A stretch of DNA of 20,524 bases from CAG-1000 sp964545285 (GTDB lineage Bacteria > Bacillota_I > Bacilli_A > RF39 > UBA660): the NCBI GenBank assembly GCA_964545285.1, contig CAZJEW010000024.1, positions 1 to 20,524 of the forward strand, in the 5' to 3' direction. The notes under the pieces are model-generated. The model did not search any database. It was not told the DNA's origin and saw nothing but the letters and a program-made list of their open reading frames with translations. Within the stretch, counting starts at the first letter, position 1. Each line of letters opens with the position of its first letter. Below, piece by piece: positions 14,202-20,524 of the stretch. The position numbers and the translations under genes were made by a program.

Positions 14202-14927
14202 CTAAATACTATAAATATCATACCCACCGCTTACAGTATTAGATATAAAAATATACTTATTATCAATCTTTTCCAGTATTACAGTTCCATTATATGCTTT
14301 AATATTAATATTCGAATAATTATATTTCTGATTATAAATAGCATTATTTATATCTTTGATAGAATATTTAATAGTATATTTATTATCTTCATTATATACA
14401 ACATTAACTTTTAAATCATACATATATAAATAGTTATTTACTTTTGTAGTACATAATCCTTCTTCAATATTAGATTCACTAGCGACATCGAGATATTGAT
14501 TTGTAATAGAATATAGGTGTTCTTTTATTTCCACAGTATTAAAACACACTTTAGGATTTACAATATTAGTATCATATAAAATATTATATTTACTATATAA
14601 TTCAGTTTCAGTAAATGACGCTTTATATATTTTATTATCATCCCCTATTTTATATTGAAAATTCAGTAGGGAGGTTATTGTGGAAAAACTTAATCTAGAT
14701 ATATCCAACTCATCGTAATTTACTTCAACAAAACCAATATTCATATCTTCATTTAAAAAATCTTCTATTTCATTTACAACAGTATCTTCTACATTAGTTT
14801 TCAAATCCTCATGAAATATTTGATCAATATACCCCTTCTCTTCCAGATAATCATAGGCATATTTACCCCCTAAACCTAGACCTACAATAAGTCCTACAGT
14901 TAATATTCCTTTTGTAAATTTAGTCAT
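14202..14927 (-). CDS. Hypothetical signal-anchored extracellular protein
   Basis: A 241-residue protein beginning MTKFTKGILTVGLIVGLGLG, a single glycine-rich transmembrane anchor (about 6-22), then an acidic stretch (EDLKTNVEDTVVNEIEDFLNED, 40-61) and a beta-rich domain to the C-terminus. Three Cys residues lie in the outer domain (VCFN and GLCTT regions). No family was recognised. The ATG at 14927 is 2 nt after the stop of the HTH gene, with an AGGAAA-like site inside that gene's end, so it is almost surely co-translated with the regulator. The anchor with a small outer domain suggests a membrane-exposed partner of the HTH protein or of the DUF2726 protein, which is inference. Confidence 0.75.
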   Translation of the reverse strand: MTKFTKGILTVGLIVGLGLGGKYAYDYLEEKGYIDQIFHEDLKTNVEDTVVNEIEDFLNEDMNIGFVEVNYDELDISRLSFSTITSLLNFQYKIGDDNKIYKASFTETELYSKYNILYDTNIVNPKVCFNTVEIKEHLYSITNQYLDVASESNIEEGLCTTKVNNYLYMYDLKVNVVYNEDNKYTIKYSIKDINNAIYNQKYNYSNINIKAYNGTVILEKIDNKYIFISNTVSGGYDIYSI

Positions 14928-14929
14928 AA

Positions 14930-15697
14930 TTACATTTTCCTAGACTCAATTTCTGCAATTCTAGCAAAAACTTCAGAAGCATTTTCTCTATTAATTTCTG
15001 TATAACCTAATTCTTTTAATGCTTGAATCTTTACAGTGTTTAATTGTTGAGTACGACTAAGTTTGTCTTCTTTCTCTTGTTCTATTTCTTGAACAAATCT
15101 ATTATGTGATTCAACTAATTTAGATTTAGACGCTCCCCCATTGTTATATAAATTAAACGCAGTAAAAACAATACTTTCAAGTATAAATTGCTTAGTTTCG
15201 TCAAATTTAAATTCTTGAGGTGGAGTAAATCCAGTCTTTTTAGATAAATATCCAAATATATATTTAATTTCAGGAATATTATCTAATGATTGCAATGTAT
15301 GATATAAATATAAAAATATATAATATGTATCTTTCTTTTTTTCTTCAGTAAATTTTTCTTTTATTAAAAATACTAAATCATTAAGTAAATCAGATTCTTC
15401 TTTAGTAAGATTCTTATAATTAAATACTTGACTATTTACATCTTTTACATTCTGATTAAGTCTAGATTCAACATTTTCTAAATATTCACTAGTAACTTTA
15501 ATATTTTGAATTGTTCCATTAGAACTATCTTCAATGTCAAGTAACTTTAAAAGTAATAATCTCTTTTCTTGAGGCCATTTACTTAAACTATCTAATTCAA
15601 GATAATTATATATCATTTGTCTAGATACGCCTAAGTATTTAGCTAATTTAACTTTTGATATTCCAATTTCTCCTAATAAGGTATTTAAATCTTTCAT
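14930..15697 (-). CDS. Helix-turn-helix transcriptional regulator with helical effector domain
   Basis: The N-terminus (about 12-33, GISKVKLAKYLGVSRQMIYN) is a clear helix-turn-helix of the Xre/MerR-like recognition type. It is followed by WPQEKRLLLLKLLDIED and a long alpha-helical, charge-rich C-terminal region (to 255) of unknown fold. There is no phosphoacceptor, sugar-binding or metal motif. Start ATG 15697 has AGGAGTGAT with 8 nt spacing. A strong promoter (15731-15758) lies directly upstream, so this gene leads a three-gene unit. Autoregulation is plausible, but I see no clear operator. Confidence 0.8.
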   Translation of the reverse strand: MKDLNTLLGEIGISKVKLAKYLGVSRQMIYNYLELDSLSKWPQEKRLLLLKLLDIEDSSNGTIQNIKVTSEYLENVESRLNQNVKDVNSQVFNYKNLTKEESDLLNDLVFLIKEKFTEEKKKDTYYIFLYLYHTLQSLDNIPEIKYIFGYLSKKTGFTPPQEFKFDETKQFILESIVFTAFNLYNNGGASKSKLVESHNRFVQEIEQEKEDKLSRTQQLNTVKIQALKELGYTEINRENASEVFARIAEIESRKM

Positions 15698-15730
15698 GTG
15701 TTTTTATCACTCCTATTCTTATATAAACAT

Positions 15731-15758
15731 TGTATAACACTTTACAATTACTTGTCAA
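15731..15758 (-). promoter_or_regulatory. Promoter for the HTH/DUF2726 unit
   Basis: On the minus strand a perfect TTGACA (complement of 15753-15758) and TATACA (complement of 15731-15736) are 16 nt apart, and the -10 is extended by TGT. This is the best promoter match in the window, and it is separated from the zinc-ribbon gene upstream by a terminator. Confidence 0.75.
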
Positions 15759-15777
15759 TACTTTAATTAAAGAAAAT

Positions 15778-15814
15778 ATAAAATAAAAAGCGATTAAACA
15801 TTGTTATAATCACT
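15778..15814 (-). terminator. Terminator of the spoIIM-mnmA unit
   Basis: On the minus strand AGTGATTA (complement of 15807-15814) pairs with TAATCGCT (complement of 15789-15796), with one G-T pair and further pairing of AACA with TGTT inside. A T-rich tail (15778-15788) follows. The stem starts inside the stop codon of the zinc-ribbon gene. Confidence 0.75.
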
Positions 15815-16400
15815 AATATAATTTAATTTGAAATTCATTTTTTAAATCATTTTTATTTGAATATTTTAATATAAACTTAGTATCATTTTCATTCACTTTA
15901 TATATTAATACTTTAGCTGCACTTTTTAAATTATCAATCTCACTTTTATTTAAAGATAAAATATTATTACTATAATCAATATTTTTAATTATATCTTTTT
16001 TTTCATTTAATAAATACCAATTATTAGGATCAAATATAATATTTTCATCATTATTATTTTTAATTGATAAAGAAACAATAATAAATTTATAACCTTCTTC
16101 AGGCTTGCCCATCCAATTTGATTCTTTTTCACCATAAGTACTATTAACAGATGTTATTTTATAATTAGTATTATTGATAGTAATGGTTGATTTTAAAGTA
16201 TATGTAAAAACATCTTTACTGATAATAAGAATAAATGTAATTAAGCCTAAAAATATAGCTAATAAAATAAGTTTAATCATTTTATAAATATATATCTTTC
16301 TATTACAATATGGACATATTTTTTCATTCTTATTAATTTGATTTTTACAAAAAGGACATTTATATATTCTCTCTTTTATTTTTTCTTTTTCTTTTGCCAT
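15813..16400 (-). CDS. Zinc-ribbon membrane protein with DUF4352-like outer domain
   Basis: The 195-residue protein starts with a basic tail and a zinc ribbon (C15, C18, C29, C32: KCPFCKN...KICPYCNRK). One transmembrane helix follows (about 42-61, IKLILLAIFLGLITFILIIS), then a beta-rich domain (about 66-195) with GYKFIIVSLSIKNNNDENI, which resembles the DUF4352 immunoglobulin-like fold common in Gram-positive lipoproteins. The ribbon should face the cytoplasm and the outer domain the cell wall. Function unknown. The gene overlaps the end of the upstream two-TM protein by 25 bp in another frame, and is last in the spoIIM-mnmA unit. Confidence 0.72.
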   Translation of the reverse strand: MAKEKEKIKERIYKCPFCKNQINKNEKICPYCNRKIYIYKMIKLILLAIFLGLITFILIISKDVFTYTLKSTITINNTNYKITSVNSTYGEKESNWMGKPEEGYKFIIVSLSIKNNNDENIIFDPNNWYLLNEKKDIIKNIDYSNNILSLNKSEIDNLKSAAKVLIYKVNENDTKFILKYSNKNDLKNEFQIKLY

Positions 16401-16720
16401 TTTTTATTACTCTTTATAACTGATTTATTCTCTTCTTCTTCAATGTCGCTAGAACAAAATCTTAATAATAAAAATGCACATACATTAAGTGTAATTAATG
16501 TAAGTGTTGCAGTATACATTATTACACTTTTTCCTTCACTTGAGAAAAAAACATTATTTTTAAGATCATTATAGCATTGTTCTGCATCTTCATTACAATC
16601 AATTGGTGTACTTTTTAATAAACTATTTAATTTTGAATTAAAATTACCAAGTAATAATGACACAATTCCAAGAGATATAAATATAATAATACAACCCTTT
16701 ACAAACTTATTTTCTTTCAT
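16376..16720 (-). CDS. Hypothetical two-TM membrane protein
   Basis: A 114-residue protein with transmembrane helices at about 9-25 and 67-88. The loop between them contains DCNEDAEQC (C42 and C49, a possible disulfide if outside the cell), and the C-terminal tail is Lys-rich (KKWQKKKKK). No family was recognised. It begins 10 nt after mnmA, and its last 25 bases also encode the start of the zinc-ribbon protein, so the two are probably made together. The Lys tail comes from an A-rich stretch in the overlap; slippage there could change the reading of either gene. Confidence 0.7.
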   Translation of the reverse strand: MKENKFVKGCIIIFISLGIVSLLLGNFNSKLNSLLKSTPIDCNEDAEQCYNDLKNNVFFSSEGKSVIMYTATLTLITLNVCAFLLLRFCSSDIEEEENKSVIKSNKKWQKKKKK

Positions 16721-16730
16721 ATTTTACTCC

Positions 16731-17825
16731 TTACTTCAAATACCATAACGGTTTTCCATCTTTATATACAGTTTTAATTATACCACCCATTAAGCATTGT
16801 TCTCCAAGGTATATTACACAAGCTTGACCAGGAGTAACACTCTTTCCGTCAGTATATTTAACTTTTATTTCATTATTCTCTAAATATTCTATAGTTACAG
16901 GTACGTCTTCACTTCTATATCTAAATTTAGCAGTAGCGAATGTAGGTTTTTTACTTGATATATAATTCATATCTTCAATAATAGCTTCATCACTTAATAA
17001 ATATTTCGAATCACTTCCATATGCTATATATAATATATTATTTTTAGAATCTTTCCCACAAACATAATGTCTATCTGCATCTCCTGAAATACCAACATTT
17101 CTTCTTTGACCTATGGTGTAATTCATTAATCCATGATGAGTGCCAACTTTTTTATTAGTTTCTATATCTATTATATCACCATCTGTACCTTTTAAATAAT
17201 TAGAAACAAATTGTCCAAAATGACGTTCGCCTATAAAGCAAATACCAGTAGAATCTTTTTTATCAAATACAGGAATATCATTTTCTTTGGCAATCTTTCT
17301 TACTTCTGGTTTTGTTAAATTGCCTATAGGAAATAAAACATCTTTTAATTGCTCATTAGACACTTGAGATAAAAAATAAGTTTGATCCTTGTTTCGATCT
17401 ATTCCTCTTAAAAGCCTATTTCCTTCGATTCTAGCATAATGACCAGTAGCAATTTTATCAGCACCTAATTTCCATGCTTCTTCTTTAAATTTATCAAATT
17501 TAATATATTTATTACACATAATATCAGGATTAGGAGTTCTACCTTTTTCTAACTCATCAAGAAAATATTTAAAAACATCATCCCAATATTCTTTAATAAA
17601 GTCCACTCTATATAATGGTATACATAATTCATCACATACTTTTTTAGCATCTCTATAATCTAGTTCTTGAGGGCAAATATCTTCTGTAATACCTTCAGGA
17701 TCATTATTGATATTTGAATCCCAATTTTTCATAAACAATCCAACGACTTCATAACCCTCTTTTTTTAATAATAAAGCTGCTACTGCTGAATCCACTCCAC
17801 CACTTATGCCAACTACTACTTTCAT
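16731..17825 (-). CDS. mnmA: tRNA-specific 2-thiouridylase MnmA
   Basis: MnmA activates U34 of tRNA-Lys, -Glu and -Gln (UUN anticodons) with ATP and inserts sulfur to give s2U34. The 364-residue product has the PP-loop GISGGVDSAVAA (6-17), catalytic C104 (NPDIMCNKYIKF) and C196 (STGICFIGER), ATGHYAR (127-132 region) and DQTYFLSQV (147-155), followed by the central and C-terminal beta domains ending in GGIIK. All family residues are present. AAAGGGAAG lies 6 nt before ATG 17825. It follows spoIIM by 21 nt. A cysteine desulfurase partner is not in the window. Confidence 0.95.
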   Translation of the reverse strand: MKVVVGISGGVDSAVAALLLKKEGYEVVGLFMKNWDSNINNDPEGITEDICPQELDYRDAKKVCDELCIPLYRVDFIKEYWDDVFKYFLDELEKGRTPNPDIMCNKYIKFDKFKEEAWKLGADKIATGHYARIEGNRLLRGIDRNKDQTYFLSQVSNEQLKDVLFPIGNLTKPEVRKIAKENDIPVFDKKDSTGICFIGERHFGQFVSNYLKGTDGDIIDIETNKKVGTHHGLMNYTIGQRRNVGISGDADRHYVCGKDSKNNILYIAYGSDSKYLLSDEAIIEDMNYISSKKPTFATAKFRYRSEDVPVTIEYLENNEIKVKYTDGKSVTPGQACVIYLGEQCLMGGIIKTVYKDGKPLWYLK

Positions 17826-17846
17826 AATACTTCCCTTTCAAAATTA

Positions 17847-18431
17847 TTATACTACAAATTTTAAAATATTTGAAATAAAATATACTTCTATAAATGAAAT
17901 AGTTATACTAATAAATAAAAATATTAAATATATTATAAAATAATTCTTAATAAAATCTTTTAAATTAATATTTTTATTGTATTTAAATGCTTTATAACAT
18001 TTAATCGAAAAATTTATACTATAGTAACTAATAAACAACAATAATATATTAATAATCGCAACAGGAAACAGTAAAATTAAGGCATATATGAAACCTTTTA
18101 AACTAAAAACACTTATTATATTAAATATAGTAAAAGTAAATAAAATACCTCTAAAAATTATTATAAAAGGAATAATAAATACTAATATAAAAATTAATCC
18201 ACATAACCATATTAAAGAAATAACTTTAACATTAGAAACTATAGAATAAAATATACCATTAGAATAAGAAATATTATCATCATCTATATTAGTAAAATAG
18301 TTAATAAGATTTTCATTAATATTTATTTTATCCAACTCATTCACTAAATAAAAAGAAACTATACCAAGTATTAATCCAAGACAAAAAATAATAATTAAAG
18401 ATAAAAATACTTTAGATTTTAATATTTTCAT
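17847..18431 (-). CDS. spoIIM: SpoIIM family membrane protein
   Basis: A 194-residue protein with about five transmembrane helices. The central region (VISLIWLCGLIFILVFIIPF followed by FRGILFTFTIF) matches the SpoIIM/DUF95 pattern. In endospore formers SpoIIM works with SpoIID and SpoIIP in peptidoglycan remodelling during engulfment, but family members also occur in non-sporulating bacteria. No spoIID or spoIIP is here. No Shine-Dalgarno is visible before ATG 18431. A palindromic ATTATATAAT (18470-18479) may supply -10 elements for both this gene and the divergent DUF4044-like gene. Confidence 0.82.
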   Translation of the reverse strand: MKILKSKVFLSLIIIFCLGLILGIVSFYLVNELDKININENLINYFTNIDDDNISYSNGIFYSIVSNVKVISLIWLCGLIFILVFIIPFIIIFRGILFTFTIFNIISVFSLKGFIYALILLFPVAIINILLLFISYYSINFSIKCYKAFKYNKNINLKDFIKNYFIIYLIFLFISITISFIEVYFISNILKFVV

Positions 18432-18450
18432 ATTTAATAATATTCATATC

Positions 18451-18479
18451 TTTATTTTTTATGAAAAATATTATATAAT
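18451..18479 (+). promoter_or_regulatory. Possible promoter for the DUF4044-like gene
   Basis: TTTATT (18451-18456) and TATAAT (18474-18479) are 17 nt apart. The -10 lies in the palindrome ATTATATAAT, so the minus strand carries TATAAT at 18470-18475 as well, suitable for spoIIM. The leader to ATG 18498 would be only about 12 nt and begins near the ribosome binding site. Confidence 0.4.
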
Positions 18480-18497
18480 TTATTTGAGGTTATTATT

Positions 18498-18608
18498 ATG
18501 TCAAAGAAAAATAAAAAAGATTTTTGGAGAAAATTAGTAATATGGTTAATGCTTATAGCTATGGTAGGTAGTTTGTTTACTGTTGCATTATCCGCTATTT
18601 TTTCATAA
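18498..18608 (+). CDS. DUF4044-like 36-residue membrane miniprotein
   Basis: Starts MSKKNKKDFWRKLVIWLMLI and ends with a hydrophobic segment to ALSAIFS: a basic N-terminus followed by one transmembrane helix (about 13-34). Size and layout (Lys-rich start, then WLMLIAMVGSLF) resemble the DUF4044 miniproteins of Bacilli, whose function is unknown. GAGGT at 18486-18490 gives 7 nt spacing to the ATG, and a terminator follows 4 nt after the stop. The family match is by pattern and not by search. Confidence 0.7.
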   Translation: MSKKNKKDFWRKLVIWLMLIAMVGSLFTVALSAIFS

Positions 18609-18612
18609 TATT

Positions 18613-18640
18613 AACAACTATTAATTATAGTTGTTTTATT
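18613..18640 (+). terminator. Terminator after the DUF4044-like gene
   Basis: AACAACTAT (18613-18621) and ATAGTTGTT (18627-18635) form a perfect 9-bp stem with a 5-nt loop, followed by TTATT. Confidence 0.7.
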
Positions 18641-18656
18641 ATTATAAGGATTAATT

Positions 18657-19066
18657 ATGTATGAATTAATGTATAAAAATGAAGTTGAATATAGAAATTT
18701 AGAAAAAAGTTTAAGAATTAATTTTGTATATTCTTATAAAAATTACTATTTCAATATTACCCATCTATAAGAGAAGAAAAATTTTTAGGTACACTTATTT
18801 CTAAAAAAGATGATGTTTTAATTTATGAATTATTATTACCATCAGATAAAATGTTTACCACAATTCATGGTGAAATCAAATTAAACTATTCAGTGATAAA
18901 AGAAACAAAACAAATAATGCTTAATTACATTGAACCTAAATAATTACTATTAGAAGGATCTGTTAAAGGATTATCAAAATACAAAGGCATATATGTATCA
19001 AATAATAATAGGAATAAGGACATGTTTAAAATAGATTTAATTAATAGTCTTAATCAAAAAATCTAA
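18657..19066 (+). pseudogene. Decayed gene of unknown family (frameshift and internal stop)
   Basis: An ATG at 18657 behind AAGGA opens a 37-codon frame ending at TAA 18768-18770. Coding character then continues in another frame from about 18749 (FQYYPSIREEKFLGTLISKK) to an in-frame TAA at 18941-18943. Beyond it comes LLLEGSVKGLSKYKGIYVSN and more, to a final TAA at 19064-19066. Joined, these give one product of about 135 residues broken by one frameshift (between 18735 and 18760) and one nonsense codon. Codon use matches the neighbours and a terminator follows at once, so it was recently a gene. The protein is soluble-looking with no recognised domain. Sequencing error could explain one lesion but less easily both. 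Confidence 0.65.
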
Positions 19067-19090
19067 CAAATTAATGTTAGATTTATTTTT
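19059..19090. terminator. Bidirectional terminator between the pseudogene and tRNA-Lys
   Basis: AAATCTAACA (19059-19068) and TGTTAGATTT (19075-19084) form a perfect 10-bp stem with a 6-nt loop. T runs follow on the plus strand (19086-19091) and on the minus strand (complement of 19056-19061). It can end both the pseudogene transcript and the tRNA transcript that arrives from the other side. Confidence 0.8.
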
Positions 19091-19094
19091 TATA

Positions 19095-19170
19095 TGGTGG
19101 ACCGCTAGGGATTCGAACCCTAGACCCTTCGATTAAGAGTCGAATGCTCTACCAACTGAGCTAGCGGTCC
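19095..19170 (-). tRNA. tRNA-Lys (anticodon CUU)
   Basis: The minus strand gives a complete 76-nt cloverleaf. The acceptor stem is GGACCGC / GCGGTCC with discriminator A and an encoded CCA. The D arm reads AGCTCAGTTGGTAGAGC, the anticodon stem is TTCGA / TCGAA with loop CTCTTAA, and the T arm is CTAGG GTTCGAA TCCCTAG-type. The anticodon CTT reads AAG, and A37 suits t6A/ct6A modification, so this tRNA is a likely substrate of the TcdA encoded in the window. The AAA-reading partner tRNA must lie elsewhere. Confidence 0.95.
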
Positions 19171-19180
19171 ATTTGAAAAT

Positions 19181-19198
19181 TGCTATTTAATTATAGCA
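19181..19198 (-). promoter_or_regulatory. Extended -10 of tRNA-Lys inside a small palindrome
   Basis: On the minus strand TGCTATAAT (complement of 19190-19198) is a perfect extended -10; the predicted start near 19183 is about 13 nt before the tRNA. The same bases form a 6-bp hairpin (TGCTAT 19181-19186 / ATAGCA 19193-19198), which with flanking T runs could instead be a weak terminator for the deacetylase gene upstream. The two readings cannot be separated by eye. Confidence 0.45.
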
Positions 19199-19231
19199 CA
19201 TTTTTTAAAAAAATAAACACTTTTAACTAAA

Positions 19232-20458
19232 TTAGTATATTTTTTTAACTACTTCTCCCCTATTTAACTCAATATTTTTGATTTTTAACAGTTCTGAAAC
19301 ACAAACTATTTCGTATCCCATATTTCTAAGTTTTGGTAAAATCATTTTCAATGATTCATATGTTTCTATATATGTATCATGCATCAAAACAATACACCCA
19401 TCACATGCATAATCAATAATATTATTATATATTTTATTTCTATCTTTAAATAACCAATCTTTTGTATCTATAGTCCATAATATTAAAGGATAAGGACTAT
19501 TATTAATAACATTATCATTATAACTTCCGTAAGGTGGTCTTAAATATTTTAATTTGTCCTTAGTAATTTCATTAAATAATATTGAACAAGAATTGATTTC
19601 TTCGTTAAATTCATCTAAATTTAATTTATTAAGATATTTATGTGAATAAGAATGTGTTCCAACTTCACTATTAGAATTATAAACTAAATTTACTATATCT
19701 TTATTATATTTCATTTTATTTCCTAGCATAAAAAATGTAGCAGAACTTTCATTTAATTCCAAAGTTTTAATAATATCATCAGTATATTTACTAGGTCCAT
19801 CATCAAAAGTGAATACAATGTATTTAGAATTATCACTATATTTCTTTTCATGAAAAACGTAACTATCATTATTAGTCTTTATAGATACATAAATTTTATA
19901 GTCAAAATCTATATTATTAAAGTAAACTAATATTTTATCATTGCTAATAATATAAGTATTTTCTTTAATATCAATGTCTTTAATTTTATTATATATATCT
20001 ATAGAATATTTATAAAAAACACTATCATTAATTTTTTCTTTAATATCAAAATTATATATTTCATCAATATATATTTCTTTATTATCAATAGTATCAATAA
20101 TAATATTATAATATTTATCATCATTAATAGAGTTATCTATTATAAATACAATATTAGCATAATAATCATTATAATATATCTTATAATCAATAGATAAACT
20201 CTTCCCTTTTTGTTTTTTGAATGTTTTGATATAACTATATATATAATTAGTTATAATATTATTAATGTTATCATTTGAAAACCTTGGATAATAAACATAA
20301 ATATTATCATTTTCATCTATAATATTTTCTTTAGTAACATAATAATTAATATCATTTTTAATAGAATCTTTTTCATATAAAAATGATATTATATATAATA
20401 TTAAGAATAATATAGTAATGAGAACAATATATTTATAAATATCAATTTTAGTTTTCAT
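19232..20458 (-). CDS. PdaC-like membrane-anchored polysaccharide deacetylase
   Basis: The 408-residue protein has a signal anchor (about 8-27), an outer segment (about 40-200) resembling the DUF4163/DUF3298 region of B. subtilis PdaC, and a C-terminal NodB domain (about 213-392). All five NodB motifs are present: TFDDGPS (D219, D220), HSYSH (H269, H273 metal ligands), RPPYG (307-311), DTKDW (331-335) and LMHD (H360). The enzyme removes N-acetyl groups from cell-wall glycans outside the membrane; in PdaC the target is MurNAc, which protects against lysozyme. The substrate here is inferred from architecture only. AGGAGA lies 5 nt before ATG 20458. Confidence 0.88.
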   Translation of the reverse strand: MKTKIDIYKYIVLITILFLILYIISFLYEKDSIKNDINYYVTKENIIDENDNIYVYYPRFSNDNINNIITNYIYSYIKTFKKQKGKSLSIDYKIYYNDYYANIVFIIDNSINDDKYYNIIIDTIDNKEIYIDEIYNFDIKEKINDSVFYKYSIDIYNKIKDIDIKENTYIISNDKILVYFNNIDFDYKIYVSIKTNNDSYVFHEKKYSDNSKYIVFTFDDGPSKYTDDIIKTLELNESSATFFMLGNKMKYNKDIVNLVYNSNSEVGTHSYSHKYLNKLNLDEFNEEINSCSILFNEITKDKLKYLRPPYGSYNDNVINNSPYPLILWTIDTKDWLFKDRNKIYNNIIDYACDGCIVLMHDTYIETYESLKMILPKLRNMGYEIVCVSELLKIKNIELNRGEVVKKIY

Positions 20459-20524
20459 TGAAGTCTCCTAATAATAATATTAACTAATTTTATGGTTTTT
20501 TCCACATTTTAAGTTAAAAATTGT

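Noticed and set aside
16338..16574. Plus-strand frame of 78 codons opposite the zinc-ribbon and two-TM genes.
   Set aside because: It is antisense to two genes of a coherent operon; its Phe-rich start is just the complement of Lys-rich A runs.
1..20524. Possible use of Mycoplasma genetic code 4 (TGA = Trp), given the AT richness.
   Set aside because: TGA ends deoB and the m5U methyltransferase at the expected family lengths, and Trp is encoded by TGG throughout.

Overview
The window is very AT-rich bacterial DNA. Codons end mostly in A or T, and Asn, Ile, Lys and Tyr are abundant. TGA acts as a normal stop (deoB and the m5U methyltransferase both end in TGA) and Trp is always TGG, so this is the standard bacterial code and not the Mycoplasma code. 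Gene content and order point to a low-GC member of the Bacillota, probably a Bacilli lineage close to the Mollicutes/Erysipelotrichia (RF39-like gut bacteria): the queA-tgt pair followed by a TIGR04086-like membrane protein, a 6S-like RNA in front of tcdA-rarA, the xerD-deoB pair, spoIIM, a DUF4044-like miniprotein and a PdaC-like deacetylase. The taxonomic call is an inference from content only.

Layout. 1-740: the 3' end of a BspA-type leucine-rich-repeat surface protein gene and its terminator. 742-3239: queA-tgt (queuosine tRNA modification) and a 93-residue unknown. 3242-5622: a TIGR04086-like membrane protein (-), a YetF/DUF421 protein (+) and a SpoVB-like flippase (-). 5637-7724: a candidate 6S RNA with its own promoter, then tcdA (+) facing rarA (-). 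7824-11211: a plus-strand run of xerD, deoB, a 43-residue membrane miniprotein and a TrmA/RlmD-type m5U methyltransferase, closed by a terminator. 11210-12595: a membrane-anchored Big_2 + NlpC/P60 peptidase. 12598-12731: a 35-residue Arg/Ser-rich basic miniprotein with its own strong ribosome binding site and terminator. 12790-13539: a ZIP metal transporter. 13554-15758: a minus-strand three-gene unit of an HTH regulator, a signal-anchored unknown and a membrane DUF2726 protein, read from a good promoter. 15780-18431: a minus-strand run of spoIIM, mnmA, a two-TM protein and a zinc-ribbon protein, ending in a terminator. 18451-19090: a DUF4044-like miniprotein and a decayed gene. 19095-20458: tRNA-Lys(CUU) and a PdaC-like polysaccharide deacetylase.

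How the genes work together. RNA maturation is the main shared theme. QueA and Tgt act on the wobble base of GUN tRNAs, TcdA turns t6A37 into its cyclic form in ANN-reading tRNAs (which include the tRNA-Lys here), MnmA makes s2U34, and the RlmD-like enzyme makes m5U. A second theme is the envelope: LRR protein, flippase, NlpC/P60 peptidase, deacetylase, SpoIIM and several small membrane proteins. Apart from the BspA repeats and one pseudogene, the window looks like core chromosome. There is no CRISPR array, insertion sequence or recognisable prophage. The least explained parts are the Arg/Ser-rich miniprotein, the HTH/unknown/DUF2726 unit and the small membrane proteins.
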